Made by a program: the position numbers and the translations under genes. A DNA stretch of 64,000 nt. It comes from Marinibaculum pumilum (GTDB lineage: Bacteria; Pseudomonadota; Alphaproteobacteria; Ferrovibrionales; Ferrovibrionaceae). Shown in pieces: positions 16,777-25,789 of this stretch (position 1 is the first letter of the stretch; every line of letters starts with the position of its first letter). Location: NCBI RefSeq assembly GCF_042646425.1, contig NZ_JBHRTR010000020.1, positions 62,001 through 126,000 on the forward strand, written 5' to 3'. The notes beneath the pieces were generated by a model. It had not been told where the DNA came from. It saw only the letters and a list, made by a program, of their open reading frames with translations, and did not search any database.

Positions 16777-17535
16777 TCAGGCCTTGCGGCGCAGCCAGGC
16801 GTCCGGCCAGCCGGTCAGGTTGCGGTCCAGGTCGCTTTCGTTGAAGTCCCATTCCGGCTGCACGATCTCGAACTCCGGATGCGCCGCGGCGAATTCCCGC
16901 GCCGCCGCCGCCGGATTGTCGTCCTTCCATTCCGGATGCCCGCGGGGCACGTCGTGCAGCACCTCCATCAGCCCGTCGGTGGCGACGATGTAGGAACCCG
17001 GGGTGACCAGGTGGTGATAGGCCTGCAGCTCCTTCGCCACATGCCCCTTGGTGTGGTTGGAATCCAGGATCACCAGCACGGTGTCGCCGGGTCGGATCGC
17101 CTCCGCCGCCTTGTCGACGATCTCCTTCGCGGCGGAATCGCCCTCGATCAGGGTGATCATCGGCTTCAGCTCGTGCGCCTCCAGCGCCGCGCGGTTGTGC
17201 GGCCGGATCTCGATGTCGACGCCGACCACCCGGCCGTCATGCCCCATCGCCTTGAACAGGCTGGCGTAGTAGATCAGCGAGCCGCCATGGGCGATGCCGG
17301 TCTCGATGATCACGTCGGGCCGCAGGCGGTAGATCACCTCCGCGGTGCGGATCATGTCCTCGGGATGCTGGATGATCGGCCGGCCCATCCAGGTGAAGGT
17401 GTAGGAATATTTCTGGTTCCAGCTGGTCTTCATCCACAGGTCGGCGACCAGGTCGTAGGCCTCCCGGCCGTAGAGGTCCAGCGCCTTGCCATCCACCGTC
17501 AGCGACTTGGCGTCGGTGTCGATCTCGATCTTCAT
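16777..17535 (-). CDS. Cephalosporin hydroxylase (CmcI)-like protein
   Basis: This 252-residue protein matches the CmcI family, whose fold is that of a SAM-dependent O-methyltransferase: IIETGIAHGGSLIYYASLF is motif I, VVGVDIEIRPHNR the acidic turn, and VLVILDSNHTKGHVAKEL the DSxH region. Members occur in glycan clusters, where they probably O-methylate sugars, while CmcI itself acts on cephalosporins. It sits between the TIGR00180 glycosyltransferase and the SDR of the CDP-sugar cassette. Confidence 0.85.
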   Translation of the reverse strand: MKIEIDTDAKSLTVDGKALDLYGREAYDLVADLWMKTSWNQKYSYTFTWMGRPIIQHPEDMIRTAEVIYRLRPDVIIETGIAHGGSLIYYASLFKAMGHDGRVVGVDIEIRPHNRAALEAHELKPMITLIEGDSAAKEIVDKAAEAIRPGDTVLVILDSNHTKGHVAKELQAYHHLVTPGSYIVATDGLMEVLHDVPRGHPEWKDDNPAAAAREFAAAHPEFEIVQPEWDFNESDLDRNLTGWPDAWLRRKA

Positions 17536-17551
17536 GCAGTCCGCATCCCGT

Positions 17552-18490
17552 TCATTGTGCCGCCGCCGACGGCGGATCCAGTCTCGTCTTCCAGTCCGCT
17601 ATGCAGCGCTCCAGCCCGTCGCGCAGGCCCGTCCGCGGCTGCCACCCGGTGACCTTCCGCAGGCGGTCGACCGACGCCACCAGCGCCGGCGGCTCGTGCG
17701 CCGGGGCGGCCCGCGCGCCGAAGCGGACCAGGTCCGCCCCGCCGGCGATGGCGGTGATCGTCTCGATCACCTGCCGCAGGCTTGTATCGACGCCGCTGCC
17801 GACATTCACCGGCCCTTCGGCTTCCGCGTCCAGAAGCCGCACCAGGGCCTCCGCCACATCCTCCACATAGATGAAGTCGCGGATCTGGCGGCCGTGCGTC
17901 GTCTCCACGACCTCCCCCTTCAGCACCGCCTGGATCACCGAGGGGATCAGCCGGCCCGGCGGCTCGCCGGGACCGTAGGGGAAGAACAGCCGCGCCCAGC
18001 CGGCGCGGCCGCCATGGGCCTGGGCCGCGGCCAGCAGGCCTGCGCCCATCGCCACCTTCGCGCGGCCATAGACGGTGTCCGCCTCCACCGGGGTCTCGCC
18101 CTCGCGGCAGGCGGCGCGGTCGCCGCCATATTCGGCACAGGTGCCGACCCCCAGGGCATAGCGTCCGCCGGCGGCATAGAAGGCCTCCGCCATCGCCGCG
18201 CCGGCCGACAGCCAGTGCAGGTTCTCCGGCGCCGACCAGAACTTCCCCGGCGTCGCGATCCAGGCCAGGTGCAGCCAGCGGCCGGGCCGCAGCTCTGCCA
18301 TCAGGCCCGCCGCCGCCTGCGGGTCGGTCAGGTCGACCGGCCGCCAGTCGACGCCGTCCCGCCCTTCCGGCGCGCGGCCGGGCGACGCGGTCGCCACCAC
18401 CGCCAGGCCGCGGTCGCGCAGGCGCGACAGCACGTGGCGGCCGACGAAGCCGGTCGCGCCGGTGAGCAGGATCGTGTCGCCGTCTGCCAT
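17552..18490 (-). CDS. NAD-dependent epimerase/dehydratase, probable 4-ketoreductase
   Basis: This 312-residue SDR has LLTGATGFVGRHVL near residue 9 and the YxxxK in VYGRAKVAMG. It lies at the end of the block RfbF, RfbG, C-methyltransferase, 3,5-epimerase, so its expected role is NAD(P)H reduction of the 4-keto group to finish a CDP-6-deoxy-hexose. That role is inferred from gene order. It follows the epimerase gene by only 4 bases. Confidence 0.84.
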   Translation of the reverse strand: MADGDTILLTGATGFVGRHVLSRLRDRGLAVVATASPGRAPEGRDGVDWRPVDLTDPQAAAGLMAELRPGRWLHLAWIATPGKFWSAPENLHWLSAGAAMAEAFYAAGGRYALGVGTCAEYGGDRAACREGETPVEADTVYGRAKVAMGAGLLAAAQAHGGRAGWARLFFPYGPGEPPGRLIPSVIQAVLKGEVVETTHGRQIRDFIYVEDVAEALVRLLDAEAEGPVNVGSGVDTSLRQVIETITAIAGGADLVRFGARAAPAHEPPALVASVDRLRKVTGWQPRTGLRDGLERCIADWKTRLDPPSAAAQ

Positions 18491-18494
18491 CGGT

Positions 18495-19070
18495 TCAACC
18501 GGCGCCCGTGCGCATCGGGGCGGCCAGGCTTTCCGGCGGCAGGCTGTCGAAATCCGGGTAGGACAGGTCCTTGTCGGAGATCACGATATCGCCCGGCGGC
18601 CAGTCGATCGCCAGGGCAGGATCGTCATGGCGCAGCCCGGCGCCGGCCCCCGGCACGAAGGCGGTGCCCATCTGGTAGAACACCTCGGTCGCGTCGGCGA
18701 GGGTCTTGAAGCCGTGCGCGAAGCCTTCCGGCACGTAGAGCATGTGGCGGTTCTCCGCCGTCAGTTCCGCCGCCACCCATTGCCCGCGGGTCGGACTGCC
18801 GGGGCGCAGGTCGACGATCACGTCATGGATCGCGCCGGCGGTGCAGCGCACCAGCTTCGCCTCCTCGTGCGGCGGGCGCTGGAAATGCATGCCGCGCAGG
18901 GTCCCCTTCCGCGCATTGAAGGAAATGTTGCACTGGGCGAAGCCCGGCTTCAGGCCGTGCGCGGCGAATTCCTCGGCGCAGAAGCTGCGGGCGAAGAAGC
19001 CGCGCTCGTCGCGGATCGGCTCCGGCCGGATCAGCCAGGCGCCGGCCAGGGCCAGCCGTTCGAACTGCAT
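18495..19070 (-). CDS. rfbC: dTDP-4-dehydrorhamnose 3,5-epimerase family protein
   Basis: This 191-residue RmlC-type cupin has RDERGFFARSFC, NISFNARKGTLRGMHFQ (with the catalytic-region His), DVIVDLRPGSPT and PEGFAHGFKTL. It should epimerise C3 and/or C5 of a 4-keto-6-deoxy sugar. Next to CDP-sugar genes, its substrate is more likely CDP- than dTDP-linked. It is close to the usual family length of about 180 residues and lies 9 bases after the C-methyltransferase gene. Confidence 0.9.
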   Translation of the reverse strand: MQFERLALAGAWLIRPEPIRDERGFFARSFCAEEFAAHGLKPGFAQCNISFNARKGTLRGMHFQRPPHEEAKLVRCTAGAIHDVIVDLRPGSPTRGQWVAAELTAENRHMLYVPEGFAHGFKTLADATEVFYQMGTAFVPGAGAGLRHDDPALAIDWPPGDIVISDKDLSYPDFDSLPPESLAAPMRTGAG

Positions 19071-19079
19071 GCCGGCGGC

Positions 19080-20342
19080 TCAGACGATCCGCGGCTCGGG
19101 CACCGGCAGGATGAACTTGCCGCCGGCTTCGCGATAGGCGGCCTGCTGCGCCAGGATCTCGTCGGCGAAGTTCCAGGTCAGCAGCAGGCAGTAGTCGGGG
19201 CGCCGCTCCAGCAGCACCTCCGGCGACAGGATCTCCAGGTGGGTGCCCGGGGTGAAGCGGCCCTGCTTCACGGTCGAGCGGTCGACCACATAGTCCAGGG
19301 TCTCCGCACCGATGCCGAAGAAGTTCAGCAGGGTCGCGCCCTTCGCCGAGGCGCCGTAGGCGGCGATGCTGCGCCCTTCCGCCTTCAGCCGCGCCAGCAG
19401 CGCCTTCAGCTCCTCCCGCAGGGCCGCCACCTTGTCGCCGAAGCGGGTGTAGTAGGCGGCGCGGGTCAGGCCGATCCGCTCCTCCTCCGCGAACAGGTCG
19501 GTCACCGCGCGGGCCACCGGACGGCCCGCATGGCCGACGAAATAGCGCAGCGAGCCGCCATGCAGCGGGATCGCCTCGACATCCGTCAGGGTCAGGCCGT
19601 GGCGGGCGACCAGCGCTTGGAACGGCGTCGCCGCGTGATAGAAGAAATGCTCGTGATAGACCGTGTCGAAGGCGCAGCGCTCCACCAGCTCGCGGACATA
19701 GGGCGCCTCGATCACCGCCACCCCGTCGGGCTTCAGCACCGCCTTGATGCCGGCGAAGACGCCGTTCACGTCCGGGATATGGGCGATCACGTTGTTGGCG
19801 TGGATGACGTCGGCCTGCACCCCTTCCGCCGCCAGGGTCGCCCCCAGCGCCCGGCCGAAGAAGTCGACCCGGGTGGTCACCCCCTTCTTCTCCGCCGCCG
19901 CGGCGACATTGGCGGCCGGCTCGATCCCCAGCACCGGCACGCCCAGCCGCAGGTAGTGCTGCAGCAGGTAGCCGTCATTGCTGGCGATCTCCAGCGCCAG
20001 CGATCCCGCGCCGAGGCCGCGGTCGGCGACCAGCCGCTCCACCAGCCGGCCGGCGGAGGCCACCATCGCGTCGGAGAAGGAGGAGAAATAGGGATAGTCG
20101 GAGAACAGGATCTCCGGCCGCACCGTCTCGGTGATCTGCACCATGCCGCAGCCGCCGCAGAACACCACCTTCAGCGGAAAGCGCGCCTCCGGCTGCTTCA
20201 GCTCCGCCTGCTCCAGCAGGGCATTGGCCAGCGGCGTGTCGCCCAGGTCCAGCACGTCGACCAGGTCGGCACTGCCGCAGGAGCGGCAGGCCGTGATCGT
20301 CTCGCTGGCGGGGCCGCTTTCCTTGATCGCCGCGATGCTCAT
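19080..20342 (-). CDS. Sugar C-methyltransferase with zinc-binding N-terminus
   Basis: This 420-residue protein has the three-part layout of NDP-sugar C-3-methyltransferases such as TylC3. An N-terminal zinc domain has CRSCGS near 20 and CGGCGMVQ near 63. A central SAM domain has SLALEIASNDGYLLQHY, and a C-terminal domain has IAAYGASAKGATLLNFFG. It should add a methyl group to C3 of a 4-keto sugar made by the adjacent RfbG. It overlaps the RfbG gene by 4 bases (ATGA). Confidence 0.9.
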   Translation of the reverse strand: MSIAAIKESGPASETITACRSCGSADLVDVLDLGDTPLANALLEQAELKQPEARFPLKVVFCGGCGMVQITETVRPEILFSDYPYFSSFSDAMVASAGRLVERLVADRGLGAGSLALEIASNDGYLLQHYLRLGVPVLGIEPAANVAAAAEKKGVTTRVDFFGRALGATLAAEGVQADVIHANNVIAHIPDVNGVFAGIKAVLKPDGVAVIEAPYVRELVERCAFDTVYHEHFFYHAATPFQALVARHGLTLTDVEAIPLHGGSLRYFVGHAGRPVARAVTDLFAEEERIGLTRAAYYTRFGDKVAALREELKALLARLKAEGRSIAAYGASAKGATLLNFFGIGAETLDYVVDRSTVKQGRFTPGTHLEILSPEVLLERRPDYCLLLTWNFADEILAQQAAYREAGGKFILPVPEPRIV

Positions 20343-21349
20343 GCCGCCTCCAGATAGTCGCGGTACCAGCCGATCGTCTTCTTCAGCCCCTCGTCCAGCC
20401 CGAAGCCCGGTTTCCAGCCCAGGGTCTCGCGCGCCTTGGTGGCGTCCAGGTACTGGTGCGGGATCTCGTTGGACGCCTCGTTGCGGACATCCGGGTCCAG
20501 GTTCGAGGTCATGTGCCCCAGGATCCGGTCGACCAGTTCCCGGGCGCTCTGCCGCTCGCCGGTGGAGAAGTTGAACGCCTCGCCCGCCAGGTCCTTGCGG
20601 TGGGCCAGCTGCTCCGCCAGGGTCAGGTAGGCGCCGACCGCGTCCTCGACGTAGATATAGTCGCGCACCAGGGTGCCGTCGGAGCGGATCACCGGCCGCT
20701 CGCCGCGCACCACGGAACGCACGGTGCCGGGCACGATCCGGTTCCAGTTCAGGTCGCCGCCGCCGAAGAAGTTGCCGCAGCGGGTCACCGCGGCCGGCAC
20801 CCCGAAGCTGCGGGCGTAGGACTTGGCGATGATGTCGCTGCAGGCCTTGCTGGCGTCGTAGGGAAACACCGCCTGCAGCGGCGTGTCCTCGCGGTAGGGC
20901 AGGTCGGTCACCTCGCCATAGGCCTTGTCGGAGGAGGCGAGCACCACCTCGGAAACCTTCGGGTTCAGCCGGCAGGCCTCCAGCAGGCGCCAGGTCCCGG
21001 CGATGTTGCTTTCCCAGGTGGAGACCGGGTTGCGGTTGGCGATCGGCACGATGGTCTGCGCCGCCAGGTGGATCACGGTGGCGATCTCGTACTCCGCCAG
21101 GGCGCGGGTCAGCAGCTCCTGGTCGCGGATGTCGCCGCGCACCACGGTGACCCGCTCGATGGTGCCGTCCTTCACCAGGGCGGAGCCCGGCACCCAGTCG
21201 CGCACCAGGGCGACGACATCGGCCCGCAGGTCCAGCAGGGTACGGGTCAGCGCCGAACCGACCAGGCCGGTGGCGCCGGTGACGAACACCCGGCGGTCGC
21301 GCCAGAACGCCTTGCGGTCGACACCCGCCGGCTGCGTCGTGATGGTCAT
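20339..21349 (-). CDS. rfbG: CDP-glucose 4,6-dehydratase
   Basis: This 336-residue extended SDR has VTGATGLVGSAL near 24, the dehydratase signature SSDK at 139-142 (Asp-Lys act in water elimination), and Tyr164-x3-Lys168. PYREDTPLQAVFPYDASKACSD and CGNFFGGGDLNWNRIVPGT are characteristic of CDP-glucose 4,6-dehydratase. It makes CDP-4-keto-6-deoxyglucose. The start at 21349 (MTITTQ) lies 54 bases after rfbF, which makes its substrate. Confidence 0.92.
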   Translation of the reverse strand: MTITTQPAGVDRKAFWRDRRVFVTGATGLVGSALTRTLLDLRADVVALVRDWVPGSALVKDGTIERVTVVRGDIRDQELLTRALAEYEIATVIHLAAQTIVPIANRNPVSTWESNIAGTWRLLEACRLNPKVSEVVLASSDKAYGEVTDLPYREDTPLQAVFPYDASKACSDIIAKSYARSFGVPAAVTRCGNFFGGGDLNWNRIVPGTVRSVVRGERPVIRSDGTLVRDYIYVEDAVGAYLTLAEQLAHRKDLAGEAFNFSTGERQSARELVDRILGHMTSNLDPDVRNEASNEIPHQYLDATKARETLGWKPGFGLDEGLKKTIGWYRDYLEAA

Positions 21350-21402
21350 GCTTGAGATCCTGCCGCTTCCGCTGCTGCCACTTTCCACCGCTTCCCGGCC
21401 CG

Positions 21403-22169
21403 TCACCACTTCAGCCAGGGCGCCCTGCCGCTGTCCCAATGCGCCTCCAGCTGGCGCTTGTCGCGCAGCGTGTCCATGCACTGCCAGAATCCCTCGTGGC
21501 GATAGGCCATCAGCTGGCCCTCCTCGGACAGCTGCTCCAGCGCGCTGTGCTCCAGGCTGTCCTCGTCGCCGCCGATATAGTCGATGATGCCCGGTTCCAG
21601 AACCATGAATCCGCCGTTGATCCAGCCCTCGCCGATCTGCGGCTTCTCGATGAAGGTCTCCACCTTGCCGGCATCGTCCAGCGCGATGCCGCCGAAGCGC
21701 GCCGGCGGCCGTACCGCGGTCACCGTCGCCAGGCGGCCATGCGACCTGTGGAAGGCCAGCAGCGCCTTCAGGTCGACATCGGCCACGCCGTCGCCATAGG
21801 TCAGCATGAAGGTCTCGTTGCCGATCCAGTCCTTCAGCCGCTTCACCCGGCCGCCGGTCTGGGTGTTCAGCCCGGTTTCCACCAGGTGCACCTTCCACTG
21901 CTCCGGCGGGCCGTCATGCTGCGTCGTCTCGCCGGTCTTCAGGTCCAGGGTGTAGCTGCCGCCCAGCAGCTGCAGGTCGAAGAAGAAGCGCTTGATCACC
22001 GCGCCCTTGTAGCCAAGCGCGACGATGAACTCCTCGAAGCCGGCGGCACCGTAGATCTTCATGATGTGCCACAGGATCGGCCGCCCGCCGATTTCCACCA
22101 GCGGCTTGGGGACAACCTGCGTCTCTTCCGCCAGGCGGGTGCCGAACCCGCCGGCCAGTAGCACTGTCT

Positions 22170-22173
<4 letters not shown>
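21403..22173 (-). CDS. rfbF: Glucose-1-phosphate cytidylyltransferase
   Basis: This 256-residue protein begins MKTVLLAGGFGTRLAEET with VPKPLVEIGGRPILWHIMKIY, the nucleotidyltransferase signature of RfbF. GYKGAVIKRFFFD and LTYGDGVADVDL follow. The length equals the family norm (about 257). It makes CDP-glucose from CTP and glucose 1-phosphate, the entry step of the CDP-sugar cassette. The start codon overlaps the wzt stop by 4 bases. Confidence 0.95.
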
Positions 22174-23556
<1,383 letters not shown>

Positions 23557-23573
<17 letters not shown>

Positions 23574-24384
23574 AGCGCTGCTCCATCGCCCGGAAATAGG
23601 CCAGGCCGCCGATCAGCAGCACCGCCGTGACGGCGATCCCCGGCAGCAGGATCCAGGTCGCCGCAGGTGCGCTTCCCAGCATCGCCCAGCGGAAGCATTC
23701 CACCACCGGCAGCATCGGGTTCAGCGCGTAGAGCCAGAGCCAGTCCGCCGGCACCAGGGCCGCCGGATAGAGGACCGGGGTCATGAACAGCCAGGTCTGC
23801 GCCAGGAAGGGCAGGACGAAGCGGACGTCCCGGTACAGCGCATTGGCAGCCGACAGCCAAAGCACTGCGGCGAAGGAAACCAGGGCCGCCCAGGCCAGGA
23901 TCGGCAGGGCGAGCAGCGCCGGCCAGCCCGGTACCGCGCCGTAGGCCAGCATCAGGACGACCAGCAGGGCGAGTGCCAGCAGCGCGTCCAGCAGACCCGC
24001 CGCAGTCGCCGATGCCGGCAGGAGCAGGCGCGGCAGGTAGACCTTGGTGACCAGCGCCGGATTGTTGGTGACGCTCAGCGCGCCGTCGGTCAGCGCGCGG
24101 GAGAAGGTCTGCCAGGGCACCATCGCGGCGAAGGCGAACAACGGATAGGGCAGGTCGCCGGTATCGACCTTTGCCACCCGGCCCAGCAGGAAGCTGAAGA
24201 TCGCCACCGTCAGCACCGGCTGCAACAGCACCCAGGAGATGCCGATCGCCGTCTGCTTATAGCGGATCGCGACGTCGCGGACGACCAGGGCGCGGAACAG
24301 GTCGCGGCGCTGCCAGGCCTCCGCCAGCTCGCGCAGGGCCAGGCCGCGCGGCGGTGCGATTCGCGTTTCCTGCGGCTGGGTCAA
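23557..24384 (-). CDS. wzm: ABC transporter permease, Wzm-like polysaccharide exporter
   Basis: This is an ABC-2 type membrane protein with VRDVAIRYKQTAIGISWVLLQPVLTVAIFSF-type N-terminus, the conserved cytoplasmic-helix-plus-first-TM pattern of Wzm/KpsM/TagG proteins, and about six membrane segments. The frame stays open upstream to TTG 24609, but conservation starts near LTQPQETRIAPP. I chose TTG 24384 (275 residues, family norm 260-290), although it lacks a clear ribosome-binding site, so the start is uncertain. It forms the channel for the polymer with the next gene. It is the first gene after a promoter and leader with ops-like sequence. Confidence 0.85.
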
Positions 24385-24397
24385 CAGGGTCGGCCGA

Positions 24398-24430
24398 TGA
24401 TTGTTCCGATGGTTGTGGTTGTTCCGATGG
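24398..24430. repeat. 15-bp direct repeat with 18-bp period just before wzm
   Basis: TGATTGTTCCGATGG (24398-24412) and TGGTTGTTCCGATGG (24416-24430) match at 14 of 15 bases. They fall in the leader of the wzm operon, within 50 bases of the proposed start, and may affect RNA structure or be a regulator site. They could also be a short duplication without function. Confidence 0.6.
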
Positions 24431-24465
24431 GTATCGCCCGGTGCCGCGGCCGGCGCGCCACCATA

Positions 24466-24473
24466 GCTACCGC
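24466..24473 (-). promoter_or_regulatory. ops-like element (GCGGTAGC) in the leader of the long operon
   Basis: On the transcribed (minus-sense) strand the leader reads GTGCGGTAGCTATGG. GCGGTAGC is identical to the core of the enterobacterial ops element (GGCGGTAGC...), where RfaH loads onto paused RNA polymerase. It lies about 140 bases after the predicted start of transcription, immediately after a hairpin and about 80 bases before wzm. An RfaH-like protein is encoded at 32712-33215. The match is only 8 bases and comes from memory of the E. coli element, so the function is inferred. Confidence 0.5.
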
Positions 24474-24474
24474 A

Positions 24475-24497
24475 CTTCGGGTGAAAGCGGCCCGAAG
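24475..24497 (-). other. Leader hairpin preceding the ops-like element
   Basis: CTTCGGG (24475-24481) and CCCGAAG (24491-24497) are perfect 7-bp inverted arms around a 9-base loop. In the transcript the stem ends one base before GCGGTAGC, a position where a pause hairpin could act. A second perfect palindrome, CGTGCCGCGGCACG, lies at 24516-24529 in the same leader. Confidence 0.6.
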
Positions 24498-24618
24498 CGC
24501 AAACCTCACCTGTCCCGTGCCGCGGCACGTCAGGGGCTCGTCTCTGTTTTCGATCGCTGCCGTCAGGGCCGGACGGAGTGGGATTCGACTGCCCGGCCGG
24601 CCTCCGCAACGCGGCGCC

Positions 24619-24648
24619 GTGATACCGTGTTCATGGCGTGAACGTCAA
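24619..24648 (-). promoter_or_regulatory. Promoter with overlapping dyad operator for the wzm operon
   Basis: Reading the minus strand, TTGACG (-35, 24648-24643), an 18-base spacer and TATCAC (-10, 24624-24619) resemble a sigma-70 promoter. A dyad GTTCA-N5-TGAAC occupies 24629-24643, covering the end of the -35 box and most of the spacer. The 22-bp block 24627-24648 is 20/22 identical to 34064-34085, which is likewise a promoter. A repressor bound here would block polymerase. The genes downstream run uninterrupted on this strand to position 1. Confidence 0.6.
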
Positions 24649-24664
24649 CCGTCTTGGTTGCGGT

Positions 24665-25698
24665 TCAATCCCGTGCAGCGCCGCTGGAAATGCCGGCCAT
24701 GGCAAGGTCCCGGCGGCGGCGTTCCTCCCGCCCCAGGATCCACAGCGGCAGCCCCGGCAGCGCCACCAGCAGGCTGACCAGACCCAGCAGCACCGAGATC
24801 GCCACCGCCTGTGTCTCATTTGCGCCGACCGCGGTCAGAAGGCTCAGCGCGGCGACCTCGCGCACCCCCCAGCCGCCGATCGAGATCGGCAGGACGGAGG
24901 CGAGGATCAGCGGCGGCACCACCAGCAGATAGGCGTCGGGCGGGATCGCCGCGCCCACCGAGCGGCCAAGCAGCCAGATCGTCACGCCGAGGCTGGCATA
25001 GGAGACCAGCCCGTTCAGCAGCAGGACCAGCGAGGTCGCGGGCCGGAACAGCAGGATGCGCAGGTCTTCCGCCAGGTCGTGCGCCCAGCGCACCGACCGC
25101 CGCCGCAGCCAGCCCGGCGGCAGCCGCTTCGCGGCAAGCAGGATCGCGCCCNNNNNNNNNNNNNNNNNNNNNNNNNNNNNNNNNNNNNNNNNNNNNNNNN
25201 NNNNNNNNNNNNNNNNNNAAGACCGGCGCCCGCTGCCGGCCACAGCCATGGCGCCGCGCCGATCCCCAGCCGTTCCGCCAGCCAGGGCTCCGCCAGCAGC
25301 ACCAGGACGACAAGCAGGCCCAGCATGAACAGCCGGTCGGCCGCCACGCTGTGGATCGCCCGGCGCCAGGTCAGGCCCTGGCGCTGGGCGAGCCAGATCC
25401 GCACCCCGTCGCCGACCACCGCGCCGGGCAGGACCTGGTTGAAGAAGATGGCGACGAAGTTCAGCCGCAGCGCCTGCCCGAACGGCAGGCTGCCGCCCAG
25501 CGCCCGCACGATGCTGCGCCAGCGGACGGTGCCGATGAACGGCTGCAGGACCAGCTGTGCCGCCGCCAGCGCCAGGATCGCGGGGTCAGCGGCCGTCAGC
25601 GTCCGGCCGAACGTGGACAGGTCGATCCGCCAGGCGATCACGCCGATCAGAAGCAGGCTCACGAACAGCTTCGCGAACAGGAAGAGCAGCTGCTTCAT
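24665..25698 (-). CDS. Flippase-like integral membrane protein (LPG synthase TM domain/UPF0104), interrupted by assembly gap
   Basis: The part before the gap starts MKQLLFLFAKLFVSLLLIGV and contains RWRSIVRALGG, FFNQVLPGAVVGDGVRIWLAQ and AADRLFMLGLL. The part after the gap has PISIGGWGVREVAAL. Both are hallmarks of the YbhN/UPF0104 lysylphosphatidylglycerol-synthetase TM family, whose members include glycolipid flippase-like proteins. The two halves lie in different frames across 67 Ns, which simply shows that the N length is a placeholder. The start is uncertain: ATG 25698 was chosen, with ATG 25731 or GTG 25737 upstream. It may translocate a lipid-linked sugar for the neighbouring membrane glycosyltransferases. 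Confidence 0.8.
25152..25218. other. Assembly gap (67 N)
   Basis: Run of N inside the flippase-like gene. Coding continues on both sides in different frames, so the true gap length is not 67 (it should be 2 modulo 3 if the gene is intact). Confidence 0.98.
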
Positions 25699-25730
25699 GG
25701 TGCGGGACGACAGACGGCTACTCGCAACCA

Positions 25731-25759
25731 TTGCCACTTCAATGTAGTTCGTTTCATAT
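25731..25759 (+). promoter_or_regulatory. Possible promoter for the large membrane protein gene
   Basis: TTGCCA (25731-25736), 17 bases, then TCATAT (25754-25759) lie in an AT-richer stretch between the divergent flippase-like gene and the gene starting at 25790. The -35 box is a good match, the -10 a weak one. The perfect palindrome CATGCGCGCATG follows at 25781-25792 and overlaps the proposed start codon. Confidence 0.35.
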
Positions 25760-25789
25760 CAACGGCCGGGTTGTGCAATCCATGCGCGC

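Larger units (their letters stand above)
24385..24618 (-). other. Leader region of the long polysaccharide operon
   Basis: About 230 bases between the predicted promoter and the wzm start. It holds two perfect inverted repeats (24475-24497 and 24516-24529), the ops-like octamer and the 15-bp direct repeat. A frame is open through it but encodes low-complexity sequence (HRNNHNHRNNHR) unlike any Wzm. I read it as an untranslated leader. Confidence 0.5.

Noticed and set aside
24665..25698. Frameshifted flippase pseudogene
   Set aside because: The frame change coincides exactly with the N run, so it reflects placeholder length, not a mutation.
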